Shown: positions 34,501 to 43,362 of the stretch, piece by piece
Layout of the letters: every line of letters starts with the position of its first letter
Numbering within the stretch: the first letter of the stretch is position 1
Source of the DNA: JAAYBQ01 sp035403465
Lineage (GTDB): Bacteria > Spirochaetota > UBA4802 > UBA5550
NCBI GenBank assembly: GCA_035403465.1
Contig: DAONFG010000019.1
Span: 1-59,971 of the forward strand
Direction of reading: 5' to 3'
Length of the DNA: 59,971 nt
Program-made: the position numbers and the translations under genes
The notes under the pieces: model-generated
What the model was told of the DNA's origin: nothing
Seen by the model: only the letters and a program-made list of their open reading frames with translations
The model's database searches: none

Positions 34501-37500
34501 GCCTGCTGGCATTCCGGTTTAATGAAAGATTCAATCATCCTGCCACAAAGTCCAATGTCCCCTTTGTTTTCGGCAACTTTATTAATCCATGGCGCGGAAA
34601 TATAAATGATAGTATAAGTTATTTACGCCAGGGATTTGAAGAAGGCATCAATAACGGTGATTTTATTTATGGAAGTTTCTGTGCCACGTCAATACCAAGG
34701 TACCTGCTTTCTATTGGTAATGAACCGCTTAATGTTGTCCTTGAAGAAATTGATAAAACAATGTCCTTCTTCAAAAGAATTAAAAACTATGCATCACTCG
34801 ATCGTCAGAAACTTATAAAGCACGCTGTAATGAATCTCATGGGGCAGCTTGCCGACCCGCTACTGCTCAGTTCCGGCGATTTTGACGAAACATCACACAT
34901 AATACAGATGAACAAGATCCATTACGGTACGGGAATAGCCCTGTATTATTACTATAAACTCCTGACTCTCTACATCGCCGGATATTATACCGAAGCCCTG
35001 AGTATGGCGGTTGAGGGGATGAAGAATCTTAAATTTGTATTCGCTTCCATACAGGAAGCAGATATGATTTTTTACTACTCCCTATGCATGACCAGGCTCT
35101 TTCATTCGTCCGATGCAGATAAACAGAAGGAGTTTATTGCAATACTGGAAAAAAATGAAGAGATGCTTGAATACTGGTATAAAAACTCACCTGATAATTT
35201 TTCAGCAAGGTACTATCTTGTAAAAGCAGAATTATGTTCAATAAGAAGTGATCATAAAGCCGCAGCGGATTATTATGACAAATCAATAAGCGACGCAGGC
35301 CGAAACAGATTTACCGCCATACAGGCAATCTGCTGCGAACTTGCTTCGCAGTATCACGAGAATATGGATCATAAATATCTTTCCGACTCACTTTTGAATG
35401 ATGCCATGAACCTCTACTCCGCATGGGGCTGTGAAATAAAACTCAAAAATCTTAAAAAAAACCACACCAAGGCAATAATCCGTTTAGAACAGCGGCTGAG
35501 GCCTGGAATCGGCCGTGAAGGTATTGCAGATTCGGCCGCTGGAAATGAAGATTTCCGTAAGCCTGCAGATATCATTGACCTCATAAGTGTGGTCCGGTCA
35601 TCTCAGGCGATATCAGGTGAAATCGTACTGAACAATCTCATCGACCGTTTGATGAAGATCATTGTTGAAAGTTCCGGCGCGCAGAGCGGTATTCTCTTCA
35701 TTGAACATGAAAACCTGGGCTATATAACAGCACAGGCAGTGACCGACGGTGAAACAATCCGTGTACTGCAGGAGTACAGACAGATTGCTGAATCCCTCTA
35801 CCCTGAATCTGTGATCAACTATGTAAAAAGAACAGGAGAAACTGTTCTGCTGGGGAACGCTACAGGGCGCGGCCTTTTTACAACTGACCCATATATCATA
35901 GAGAACAGACCCGGTTCTATCCTCTGTATTCCTGTACGGTTGAAAACCGGTATGTCGGTCATTCTTTACCTTGAAAACAGGCTCTCAATTGAAATTTTCA
36001 ATCCATCACGCATGGATGTGATTTTTCTCCTCTGCGCGCAAATCGCAATATCGCTTGAAAACGCGCTTAACTTTGAAGAGACAAACAGGATCAAGGAAAT
36101 ACTGCGGGAAAGTGAGGAGAATTACAGGGTTTTGTTTGAAAACATTCAGGATGTATTCTACAGATCTGATACAGCCGGAAAAATTATATTATCGTCGCCA
36201 TCAGCATATAAATTATTCGGCTACACAAGTGATGAATTCCGCGGGATGGACATAGCCAGTAAATTATATGTTCATCCCGAAGCGCGGGATACACTTATGA
36301 ATGAACTGAAAAAAACCGGTTTTGTAGAGGACTGGGAAGTCGAGTTAAAAAGAAAAGATGGAACTTCATTCTGGGTAGCGACAAACACTCACATGTACTA
36401 TGATAAAAACGGAAAATATGCAGGTATTGAAGGTATTCTCAGGGATGTAACCTCTCGTAAAAATGCAGAAGCTGAAATAATGGCTGAAAAAGAACGTCTT
36501 GCGGTTACACTCCGGAGTATTGGAGAGGGGGTAATTGTAACCGATATCAGTACCGGCATAATACTTATCAACCGGGTTGCAGAAAAACTGACAGGATATT
36601 CCCAGGAGGAAGCTTTTGATAAAAGACTTTCCGATGTATTTTATATATCAGGTGAAAACGGGAAGAACCTTTGTGATGAAATAATGAACAGACTTCTCAC
36701 TTCATGCGAACTGATCGAAATGGAAACCGGTCTTAAAATGACAGACCGGCAGAATAAAAATATGCTGATTGCCCTGTCTGCGGCACCCATACGTGATGAA
36801 TTGAGCAGGCTTATAGGCGCTGCAATTGTATTCCGCGATATAACAGAAAAGCATAAGATGGAGGAAGAGCTTCTCAAAACACAGAAACTTGAATCAATCA
36901 GCATTTTTGCCGGCGGCATTGCGCATGACTTCAATAACCTGCTCACCGGGATCCTGGGAAATGTTTCACTGGGCAAACATAATATCGACGACAGGGCAAA
37001 ACTGCAGAGAAGGCTTGATGAAATAGAAAATGCTTCTATCAGGGCAAAGGATCTTACACAGCAGCTTCTGACTTTTTCGCGGGGCGGGATACCGATCAAG
37101 AAAACAACATCAATAGTCCAGCTTGTCATGGAATCGGCAAAATTTGTTTTAAGCGGTTCAAACGTTAAATGCGAATATTTTATCGATGACTATGTTTCAA
37201 CGGTAGAGGCTGATGAAGGTCAGATGAACCAGGTATTCAACAACATTATAATCAACGCAAGACAGGTCATGCCCGAAGGCGGTATTATAAACATCAATAT
37301 TTATAACGAGAAGATCTCTGTAAGCGGTGATCAAAATCAGGTCGGGGATTATGTACATATCGACATAAAGGACCATGGCACAGGTATTCCCAAAGAGAAC
37401 CTGGGAAGAATTTTTGACCCGTTTTTTACTACAAAGGAAAAAGGTAACGGACTTGGACTTGCCACATCATATTCAATTATAAAAAAACATGACGGATCAA

Positions 37501-37988
37501 TAAGTGTAAACTCAGAAATGGGAAAGGGAACTGTTTTTACAATTCTAATTCCGGCTTCAGAATATACAATTAAAACTGCACCGGACAACGATGAAAACAG
37601 GTTCAAGGGAACCGGGAAAATACTGATCATGGATGACGAAGAGATCATACTTTCAGTATCCTCGGAAATGGTTGAAATGCTGGGCTACGAACCAGTTGCA
37701 GCAAAGGACGGCACCGAGGTTGTCATAAAATACAGTGAAGCGCTTGAATCGGGCAGCCCATTCGATTTTGTTATAATGGACCTCACGATTCCAGGCGGCA
37801 CAGGAGGCCGCGAGGCTGTCGCAAAACTACGGGAACTTGATCCCGGTGTCAGGGCTATCGTATCAAGCGGTTACTCAAATGACCCGGTCATGTCAGATTA
37901 TAAAAACTACGGGTTCAGCGGTATCATTGTGAAACCCTACAAACTGGAGGAATTAAGGACACTTCTCCAATCCATGACAGAGAAGTAA
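31599..37988 (+). CDS. Giant pseudokinase-AAA-TPR-GAF-PAS-PAS hybrid histidine kinase
   Basis: 2129 residues. Order: protein-kinase fold (~5-265), ATPase with Walker A GDPGSGKT (~327) and Walker B FLDDLQ (~455), a long TPR-like helical region (~600-1270), GAF (~1330-1490), two PAS domains (~1500-1620, ~1630-1745), histidine kinase (phospho-His in AHDFNN at H1776; HATPase DHGTGIP and GNGLGLA) and a C-terminal receiver (Asp 2061, plus DDE, SSG and KPY). The kinase domain keeps K36 and D147, but the HRD-type loop reads NGNIDPSR, with Asn at 126 and 128, and DFG reads DFT, so it is probably inactive. Start is TTG 31599 with GAGG 5 bases before. This plan is common in spirochaetes and myxobacteria. 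Confidence 0.88.
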   Translation: MLQIPGYNITDMFFESCGYIFYRGIDQASSTPVIVKTPLPENESYRYYAYLQHEYMLLRDINSPGIIRIRNIIESDKRIALVLEPFEGTLLTELIKDSVLRIQDSLKFAISIASTLGELHSKGIINGNIDPSRIMADRSTGAIKMFDFTRAVILPPGETEVSAVNFYYPGPLYISPEQTGCINRLVDYRTDFYLLGLILYEMLTGKTPFRGEDLTGLIHSHISKKPVRPSEIKKNIPSSVSTVIMKLLEKNAENRYQSSWGIRSDLEKCVEHVKSGKEVHSFKAGEDDRSETLTMPMKLYGRNRETAMLAGLFEKASSGRSMLLLINGDPGSGKTSLAQELKKNVMQCGGYFIEGAFTEQPDSPYSALTSALSDFARLLITEKKEKFEKWRETIINVLGQNGSIITDLFPAMELVTVRFPDIQELGPGETSNRFGIVLQNFFSCISAKDHPLVLFLDDLQYADDESLKLVETILADSESRHLMLICSIDTFTLKRNQYVRNWIDRIKEMNFQMNTIDLQPLDDETINVMIQEILRTKQPNSRELSRLIAEKTLGNPGHINRFIKKIRSEGIFTLDSSTGEWQWDNERVRALEAEDDIISIYADRISGIDEKSRYTLSVASCIGMSFAPEILSAITGMSLRETAVIISYAQNQRFIVPVKDAYEPGETDINSKAPRHSFLHPRIQETFYSLLDQTEKEKQHLRIGQYIIENTTEALRKEKIFEIVVQMNNGYRQITEPGKLKELASLNLEAAVKVKSTGAYSQAVNFLASAVKMLHDDSWQNDYLLTFNLYKEMSECEYLSGNNDKAEELFSFILDRARSNLDKGEINNIRIILYANAGKFYENTRTCFETLKLFNLNIADPDDPKQIETAIAGEMRTYKKLMAGRAIAELESLPETLLPDKRLCLKLIMNMLSSAYVSNPPLLGAAVLKGLNISLEFGASPSTTFMFSTCGLFLASRFKDYKSAYEFGLLAFRFNERFNHPATKSNVPFVFGNFINPWRGNINDSISYLRQGFEEGINNGDFIYGSFCATSIPRYLLSIGNEPLNVVLEEIDKTMSFFKRIKNYASLDRQKLIKHAVMNLMGQLADPLLLSSGDFDETSHIIQMNKIHYGTGIALYYYYKLLTLYIAGYYTEALSMAVEGMKNLKFVFASIQEADMIFYYSLCMTRLFHSSDADKQKEFIAILEKNEEMLEYWYKNSPDNFSARYYLVKAELCSIRSDHKAAADYYDKSISDAGRNRFTAIQAICCELASQYHENMDHKYLSDSLLNDAMNLYSAWGCEIKLKNLKKNHTKAIIRLEQRLRPGIGREGIADSAAGNEDFRKPADIIDLISVVRSSQAISGEIVLNNLIDRLMKIIVESSGAQSGILFIEHENLGYITAQAVTDGETIRVLQEYRQIAESLYPESVINYVKRTGETVLLGNATGRGLFTTDPYIIENRPGSILCIPVRLKTGMSVILYLENRLSIEIFNPSRMDVIFLLCAQIAISLENALNFEETNRIKEILRESEENYRVLFENIQDVFYRSDTAGKIILSSPSAYKLFGYTSDEFRGMDIASKLYVHPEARDTLMNELKKTGFVEDWEVELKRKDGTSFWVATNTHMYYDKNGKYAGIEGILRDVTSRKNAEAEIMAEKERLAVTLRSIGEGVIVTDISTGIILINRVAEKLTGYSQEEAFDKRLSDVFYISGENGKNLCDEIMNRLLTSCELIEMETGLKMTDRQNKNMLIALSAAPIRDELSRLIGAAIVFRDITEKHKMEEELLKTQKLESISIFAGGIAHDFNNLLTGILGNVSLGKHNIDDRAKLQRRLDEIENASIRAKDLTQQLLTFSRGGIPIKKTTSIVQLVMESAKFVLSGSNVKCEYFIDDYVSTVEADEGQMNQVFNNIIINARQVMPEGGIININIYNEKISVSGDQNQVGDYVHIDIKDHGTGIPKENLGRIFDPFFTTKEKGNGLGLATSYSIIKKHDGSISVNSEMGKGTVFTILIPASEYTIKTAPDNDENRFKGTGKILIMDDEEIILSVSSEMVEMLGYEPVAAKDGTEVVIKYSEALESGSPFDFVIMDLTIPGGTGGREAVAKLRELDPGVRAIVSSGYSNDPVMSDYKNYGFSGIIVKPYKLEELRTLLQSMTEK

Positions 37989-38004
37989 TCCTGAAAATCA
38001 TTCT

Positions 38005-38664
38005 ATGAAACATTTTAAAAAACTTTCAATACCGTTGATTGCACTGCTTGTATCCTTTACATCAGGTTTTCCTGCATCAGGCTGGGAAACCGTAAAGGAA
38101 GGCAACGGTATACAGCTAAGTGTACGCCCTGTGCCGGATTCGCAGGTAAAGGAATTCATGGCAGTTACCGTTGTTGACTCCTCACTATCAGCATGCGTTG
38201 CCCTGCTTGAAGATACTCCAAACTATACCCAATGGAACTATAAATGCATAGAGGCAAAACTTCTTCAAAGGAAAAACGACTACGAAAGAATTACATATAT
38301 GGCAACAGAATCCCCATGGCCTGTTGAAAACAGGGATATTGCAGTGAAGTCTGTTCTTACCCAGGATAAAAAAACAGGGATTGTCACAATTGAATTAAAA
38401 GGTCTGCCTGATTATATACCCGGCAAAGAGGGAAGAGTCCGTATGGCTTCGCTCAGCGGATACTATAAATTTGAACCCTTTTGCAGCGGGAAAGTCAGGG
38501 CTACATACAGGCTGCGCAATGAACCCGGAGGTTCAGTGCCCGAAAGCCTTGTTAACGGTACCGTTAAAGATATTGTTTATAACACTTTATGGAACATGCG
38601 CAATTTTGTACAGAAAAATCCGTATAAGAACATTCATCTAAACTATATTCAGGAAAAATACTGA
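38005..38664 (+). CDS. Exported START-domain protein
   Basis: 219 residues with a signal peptide (hydrophobic LIALLVSFTSGF, cleaved near ASG). The rest is a START/SRPBCC lipid-binding fold, recognised by TPNYTQWNYKC, then ITYMATESPWPVENRDIAV, and a closing helix NTLWNMRNFVQ. It would sit in the periplasm and could bind a lipid or other hydrophobic ligand. It begins 16 bases after the giant kinase and reads the same way, so it may be co-transcribed; its ribosome binding site is weak. Confidence 0.8.
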   Translation: MKHFKKLSIPLIALLVSFTSGFPASGWETVKEGNGIQLSVRPVPDSQVKEFMAVTVVDSSLSACVALLEDTPNYTQWNYKCIEAKLLQRKNDYERITYMATESPWPVENRDIAVKSVLTQDKKTGIVTIELKGLPDYIPGKEGRVRMASLSGYYKFEPFCSGKVRATYRLRNEPGGSVPESLVNGTVKDIVYNTLWNMRNFVQKNPYKNIHLNYIQEKY

Positions 38665-38766
38665 TACTCTGATGCAGCAGTTATTCCGGTTTAAAGAGAA
38701 TTCTGCGAAAAGATATGCAGTGGTGATCCCGGCAACAGTATGTGTCAGCGCCTTGGGCATGTGCCT

Positions 38767-40401
38767 CTAAAGTGCAAACCTCTGGTGGCCACGGTACATC
38801 TCGTCCCTCAGTCGCTTAACATCTTCATTATTTATATATTCGTCGAATGTCATCTGCCTGTCTATTACACCGGTCGGGGTAATCTCAACTATCCTGTTGG
38901 CGACTGTATCGATAAACTGGTGGTCGTGCGACGAAAATAGAACCACCTCCTGAAAATTGATGAGACCGTTGTTAAGAGATGTGATCGACTCAAGGTCAAG
39001 GTGGTTTGTCGGTTCATCGAGTATAAGGACATTTGAATTACTGAGCATCATTCTTGAGAGCATGCATCTTACCCGCTCGCCACCTGAAAGGACATTCACC
39101 TTTTTAAGTGATTCGTCGCCGGAGAAAAGCATCCGTCCAAGGAAACCGCGGACAAAGCCCTCCTCCTTTTCTTCTGAATACTGCCTCAGCCAGTCGATGA
39201 TGTTCAGACTGCTTTCAAAATATGTGCTGTTATCTTTGGGAAAATACGAGGTCGTAATTGTTTCACCCCACTTGAAAGTTCCGGAATCAGCCTTCAGCTC
39301 GCCCGTGATAATCTGGAAAAATACTGTCTTGACAAGGTTGTTCTGTCCGACAAAGGCGATCTTGTCCTTTTTGTTTACGGTGAGACTGAAGCTATCAAGC
39401 ACATTTACTCCGTCAATAGTCTTTGTAAGGTTTTCAACCTCAAGGATTATCTTCCCGCATTCACGTTCGGGTTTAAAAGCGACATAGGGGAATTTCCTCG
39501 ATGAAGCGGGTATATCCTCAAGCGTCAGTTTATCGAGAAGTTTTTTACGTGAAGTAGCCTGTCTTGCTTTTGAAGCGTTTGAACTGAACCTTTCAATAAA
39601 TGCCTTCAGCTCCTTCGCTTTATCCTCTTTCTTCTTGTTCTCGTCGCGCTTCTGTTTCATGGCAAGCTGGCTCGCCTCTGCCCAGAAATCGTAGTTTCCG
39701 GGATAAACCATGATCTTACTGAAATCTATATCCACGATGTGTGTGCAGACCCTGTTCATGAAGTGCCTGTCGTGTGATACAACGATCACTGTATTGTTGA
39801 AGTTATAGAGGAACTCCTCGAGCCATGTAATAGCCTCAAGGTCAAGGTTATTCGTAGGTTCATCAAGAAGCAGTATGTCCGGGTTACCGAACAGGGCCTG
39901 TGCCAGAAGCACCCTTACCTTCTGGCCCGCTTCAAGTTCTTTCATTTTTTTCGGGTGAAGCGATTCCTCTATTCCAAGGCCGCTAAGCAGGGACGCTGCG
40001 TCTGATTCGGCGTCATAGCCGTTCATCTCGTCGAGCATCTCCTCGAGCTCTGCGGCCCTTATGCCGTCCTCGTCGGAAAAATCCTCCCTGGCATAAACCT
40101 CTTCCCTTTCGCGAAGTACATTGTAGAGTTTTTCATGCCCCATAATTACAGTGTCAAGCACCGTGTACTCGTCAAAAGCAAACTGGTCCTGGCGCAGTAC
40201 CGCTATCCTTTCCCTGGGACCTGTACTCACAGAACCCTCGTTCTGCTCAATTTCTCCTGCAAGAATTTTAATAAACGTCGATTTTCCCGAACCGTTGGCG
40301 CCTATGAGGCCGTAGCAGAAACCGGGATTAAATTTTATATTTACACCTTCAAAAAGGATCCTCTTGCCGTAAGCCAGCTTAAGATCAGACACATTTAACA
40401 T
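38767..40401 (-). CDS. ABC-F family ATPase (YbiT-like)
   Basis: 544 residues with two ABC ATPase domains and no membrane segments, joined by the charged ABC-F linker (about 240-310, with KRDENKKKEDKAKELK). Domain 1 has Walker A GANGSGKST and Walker B ILLLDEPTNNLD; its signature reads LEAGQKV. Domain 2 has a normal LSGGERVR signature and LILDEPTNHLD, but its Walker A reads GQNNLVKT, lacking two glycines. I believe this relaxed second P-loop is seen in the YbiT branch. ABC-F proteins act on the ribosome E site to relieve stalls. Monocistronic; its promoter lies in the long gap upstream. Confidence 0.9.
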   Translation of the reverse strand: MLNVSDLKLAYGKRILFEGVNIKFNPGFCYGLIGANGSGKSTFIKILAGEIEQNEGSVSTGPRERIAVLRQDQFAFDEYTVLDTVIMGHEKLYNVLREREEVYAREDFSDEDGIRAAELEEMLDEMNGYDAESDAASLLSGLGIEESLHPKKMKELEAGQKVRVLLAQALFGNPDILLLDEPTNNLDLEAITWLEEFLYNFNNTVIVVSHDRHFMNRVCTHIVDIDFSKIMVYPGNYDFWAEASQLAMKQKRDENKKKEDKAKELKAFIERFSSNASKARQATSRKKLLDKLTLEDIPASSRKFPYVAFKPERECGKIILEVENLTKTIDGVNVLDSFSLTVNKKDKIAFVGQNNLVKTVFFQIITGELKADSGTFKWGETITTSYFPKDNSTYFESSLNIIDWLRQYSEEKEEGFVRGFLGRMLFSGDESLKKVNVLSGGERVRCMLSRMMLSNSNVLILDEPTNHLDLESITSLNNGLINFQEVVLFSSHDHQFIDTVANRIVEITPTGVIDRQMTFDEYINNEDVKRLRDEMYRGHQRFAL

Positions 40402-40907
40402 TATTTACCTGCCGTTTTATAATTAAATGCAGGAGAAAAAAATATCCTGTTAGTGTCAAGGAATATAAAGTAAGATTATTAACAGGAAGCCGGTTACGCA
40501 GTCTCATGCATGGCTATCCATTCTCCCTGATGATAAAACATGAGATTTTAAGATCATTCAAAGAATTTACTGATTTTTACTTTAAGAGCAGCTTGTGCCT
40601 CTCAATCCTTCGCAGAGCATGAACCTGGTATTTTAATTTTAATAATCCGTTATAAAATCAATACGTTGCAAAAATAAAAATGGTAAAATTATTTTTCGGG
40701 AGACTTATTATATTTCGAATCTGTATGTTCCGGTGGACTTGAATTCTTTTCGCCCGGTCAGGAAGAGATAATTTTTACAGGGCACCATTTTATCCGGGTC
40801 GGCACGGGGTTTTGAATTTTCCGCGAATACCGCACAGCCTGACAGCTTCGCCTCTGACTGGTATGACATAGATAAAATATGTGATGTATAAAATAATTTA
40901 AAATTTA

Positions 40908-40936
40908 TTGACAAAATTTCAGGCTTTTTCAATATT
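40908..40936 (+). promoter_or_regulatory. marR promoter
   Basis: A perfect TTGACA (40908-40913) is followed at 17 bases by AATATT (40931-40936). The tandem operator starts two bases after the -10 box, ideal for repression. Confidence 0.5.
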
Positions 40937-40937
40937 G

Positions 40938-40967
40938 TTGTATTTACAACTATTGTATTTGCAACTA
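40938..40967. promoter_or_regulatory. Tandem MarR-type operator
   Basis: Two head-to-tail 15-mers, TTGTATTTACAACTA (40938-40952) and TTGTATTTGCAACTA (40953-40967), differ at one base. Each contains the dyad TTG-N6-CAA/ACAA typical of MarR-family boxes, and both lie between the -10 element and the ribosome binding site of the marR gene. Autoregulation is the natural reading. Confidence 0.7.
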
Positions 40968-40982
40968 CACCCGGGAGGCTAT

Positions 40983-41414
40983 ATGGTCAGGGATAGAATA
41001 ACAGTATTCCCGCAGTTTGTTAAAAAGATTTTTTATGAACATGACATATCAAAACTGAACCTTGGTATCAATAAAACACAGACAAATATCCTGATGTTTA
41101 TTAACGAAAACAATGAAAAATCAATGTCTGAAATAAGCTTGATTACCGGATTAGAAAAAAGTTCGTTCACCCGGTCTGTTGATTACCTGGTAAGAAACGG
41201 CTTTATAACAAGGAATTCCCCGGAAAACGACAGAAGGATAATAAAACTATCACTTACTAAAAAAGGAATCAAAGCTGCAAATCTTATCAGGAACGATTTT
41301 GATGTTTACTGGGAGTCATTAATATCAGATTTTTCAGAAAAAGAAAAAACTGAGTTTCTTGAATCTCTGGCTGCCATTTCGAAATATATGAACAAAATAT
41401 TAGCGGGGAAATAA
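40983..41414 (+). CDS. MarR family transcriptional regulator
   Basis: 143 residues with a winged helix-turn-helix. The recognition helix region reads SEISLITGLEKSSFTRSVDYL, and the wing DRRIIKLSLTKKG is the MarR hallmark. These proteins bind DNA as dimers and let go on binding a small ligand or on oxidation; there is no Cys here, so ligand release is more likely than a thiol switch. ATG 40983 follows GGGAGG by 4 bases; reading further upstream would translate through the promoter and operator. It leads a short operon with the 120-residue protein. Confidence 0.88.
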   Translation: MVRDRITVFPQFVKKIFYEHDISKLNLGINKTQTNILMFINENNEKSMSEISLITGLEKSSFTRSVDYLVRNGFITRNSPENDRRIIKLSLTKKGIKAANLIRNDFDVYWESLISDFSEKEKTEFLESLAAISKYMNKILAGK

Positions 41415-41416
41415 AG

Positions 41417-41779
41417 ATGAGCACTACAAAGCAGAAAATTTTAGACAGGAGACATGAACTTTTAGAGAAGAAGAGATTGGCCAGAATTATCAGCGAGTGG
41501 GTAGGTAAAAATAAAAAAGTTTTCTGGAGATATGAAGTATCATGCTTCTATGAAACTTATAGAATAACTATAATCAACCTGCCTGAACCATCAGAAAAGG
41601 ACATCACGGTATTGCCGGGTATCAAATTACTGAAGAATCAGCAAAAATTACAATTATGTACTGCCATAAAAAAAGCCTGTGCCAAAACAGAAGAGTTATG
41701 TGATCCATGTATTGAGGTAAAGGTTAATTATATAAATGGTGGTGCTATAAATGCCGAAGTTATTCAGCTTAAGGAATAA
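41417..41779 (+). CDS. Hypothetical protein downstream of marR
   Basis: 120 residues, unrecognised. It is basic at the N-terminus (KQKILDRRHELLEKKRLARII), then strand-rich (FWRYEVSCFYETYRITIINL), then has a Cys cluster CAKTEELCDPC and closing strands. No signal peptide or membrane segment. The ATG lies 2 bases after the marR stop, so it is co-transcribed with marR and controlled by the tandem operator. Metal or ligand binding through the three cysteines is only a guess. Confidence 0.65.
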   Translation: MSTTKQKILDRRHELLEKKRLARIISEWVGKNKKVFWRYEVSCFYETYRITIINLPEPSEKDITVLPGIKLLKNQQKLQLCTAIKKACAKTEELCDPCIEVKVNYINGGAINAEVIQLKE

Positions 41780-41832
41780 ATCTATATATATCCTCTGATG
41801 AAAATAGTATACCATTACAGGAAGTGTTGCCA

Positions 41833-41976
41833 ATGTTAAAAGTATCAGGAGAATGTTTGTGCGGATTTAAACGGGATATTGAATGTGACGATTCAAGCAC
41901 TATGCAGGAACTAAAGGATATGCCATGTAAATATTGCGGCGGTTTGATTAAATATAAAAAGGAAAATGAAAACTGA
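41833..41976 (+). CDS. Small zinc-ribbon protein
   Basis: 47 residues: CLC near residue 8 and CKYC near 32, spaced like a small C2-C2 zinc ribbon, with an acidic helix between and a Lys/Glu/Asn tail. AGGAAG lies about 8 bases before ATG 41833. It follows the marR-linked gene by 53 bases and may belong to the same transcript. Function unknown. Confidence 0.55.
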   Translation: MLKVSGECLCGFKRDIECDDSSTMQELKDMPCKYCGGLIKYKKENEN

Positions 41977-42064
41977 AAGTTTTCCGGTTTAAAGATCCTT
42001 TTTTAGCTTTACCCCTGCGGATCCGGATTGTAAATGTGACAAAAAAGAATAGGAGTCCTTCTGT

Positions 42065-43291
42065 ATGAAAAACGTTTATGATATTTTAACAGAAAGGGGC
42101 TATGTTGAACAGGCCACCCATGAAGATGAAATACGCGAGCTTTTAGGCAAAGAGTCCGTCACGTTTTATATAGGATTCGATCCCACAGCCGACAGTCTCC
42201 ATGTGGGGCACTTCATCCAGGTCATGGTCATGATGCATATGCAGCAGGCCGGGCACAGACCCATTGCCCTCATTGGCGGAGGTACAGCCATGGTGGGAGA
42301 TCCTTCGGGCCGCACGGACATGAGGCAGATGCTGACTTTGGAACAGATAGGGAAAAACAGCGAGTCCTTCAAGAAACAGTTCTCACGTTTCATCGATTTC
42401 GGTGAGGATAAGGCCATCATGGTAAATAACGCCGACTGGCTGCTGAACCTTAATTACGTTGAGTTCCTGCGCGATATAGGACGCCATTTCTCTGTAAACC
42501 GCATGCTGGCCGCCGAATGTTTCAAAAACCGCCTGGAAAAGGGGCTCTCGTTCCTTGAATTCAACTATATGCTCATGCAGTCCTATGACTTTCTTGAACT
42601 CTACCGTCGATTCAACTGCAAACTACAACTTGGCGGAAACGACCAGTGGTCAAATATCATATACGGCGTTGACCTTATACGCCGTGCTGAAAACGCCTCA
42701 TCGTACGGATTAACATTCAAGCTCCTGGTTAACAGCGAGGGAAACAAGATGGGCAAAACCCAGTCCGGGGCAGTATGGCTTGATCCGGCCAAAACAACAC
42801 CTTATGAATTCTACCAGTACTGGCGGAACGTGGACGATCGTGATGTGAAGAACTGCCTCTCCCTTCTCACCTTTATCCCCATGGAAGAGGTGAACCGCCT
42901 GGGATCCATGGAGGGATCGGACATTAACCACGCAAAAGAAGTTCTGGCTTTTGAGGTGACAAAACTGATACATGGCGAAGAGGAAGCAAATAATTCCCGG
43001 GCTGCAGCAAGGGCTCTTTTCGGCAACGCCGGCGATTCAGAATCTATACCATCCACGGAATTTGATAAATCAGTCTTCGAAAAGGGCATCGATATCATAA
43101 GCCTGCTCTCGCAGACCGGTCTCATCGCAAGCAACAGTGATGGACGTCGTCTGATACAGCAGGGCGGAATCTACATGAACGATGTACAGTTAACCGACTT
43201 TGCCATGGTGGTTACATCGGCTGACCTTAAAAACGGCAAAATACTTATCCGGAAGGGGAAAAAAGTATATCATCAGGCCGTGGTGAAGTGA
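42065..43291 (+). CDS. tyrS: Tyrosyl-tRNA synthetase
   Basis: 408 residues, class I, bacterial TyrRS. The HIGH motif reads HVGH, within DPTADSLHVGHF. The tyrosine-binding region (QSYDFLELYRRFNCKLQLGGNDQ as consecutive parts) is intact and KMSKS reads KMGKT. A C-terminal S4-like domain (GRRLIQQGGIYMN) binds the tRNA. AGGAGT precedes ATG 42065. No T-box-like leader was recognised upstream. A small 50-codon frame follows. Confidence 0.96.
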   Translation: MKNVYDILTERGYVEQATHEDEIRELLGKESVTFYIGFDPTADSLHVGHFIQVMVMMHMQQAGHRPIALIGGGTAMVGDPSGRTDMRQMLTLEQIGKNSESFKKQFSRFIDFGEDKAIMVNNADWLLNLNYVEFLRDIGRHFSVNRMLAAECFKNRLEKGLSFLEFNYMLMQSYDFLELYRRFNCKLQLGGNDQWSNIIYGVDLIRRAENASSYGLTFKLLVNSEGNKMGKTQSGAVWLDPAKTTPYEFYQYWRNVDDRDVKNCLSLLTFIPMEEVNRLGSMEGSDINHAKEVLAFEVTKLIHGEEEANNSRAAARALFGNAGDSESIPSTEFDKSVFEKGIDIISLLSQTGLIASNSDGRRLIQQGGIYMNDVQLTDFAMVVTSADLKNGKILIRKGKKVYHQAVVK

Positions 43292-43362
43292 TTGATTTTA
43301 TCGTCATACGTTATACCCTGCAAAACAGGATTGTGTAGATTAATAAAAAGGATAAAAATAAA

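Larger units (their letters stand above)
40402..40982. other. 580-base divergent gap with MarR operator
   Basis: Region between the ABC-F ATPase (minus) and MarR (plus) genes. The right end holds the marR promoter and tandem operator described separately. Elsewhere only short frames occur. One of 74 codons on the minus strand (40708-40932) has no ribosome binding site and covers the marR promoter, so I do not call it. Confidence 0.5.

Noticed and set aside
40708..40932. 74-codon frame on the minus strand upstream of the ABC-F gene
   Set aside because: No ribosome binding site, no family likeness, and it covers the marR promoter (TTGACA at 40908). Not called; its end (TGRKEF) was looked at but could not be tied to any family.
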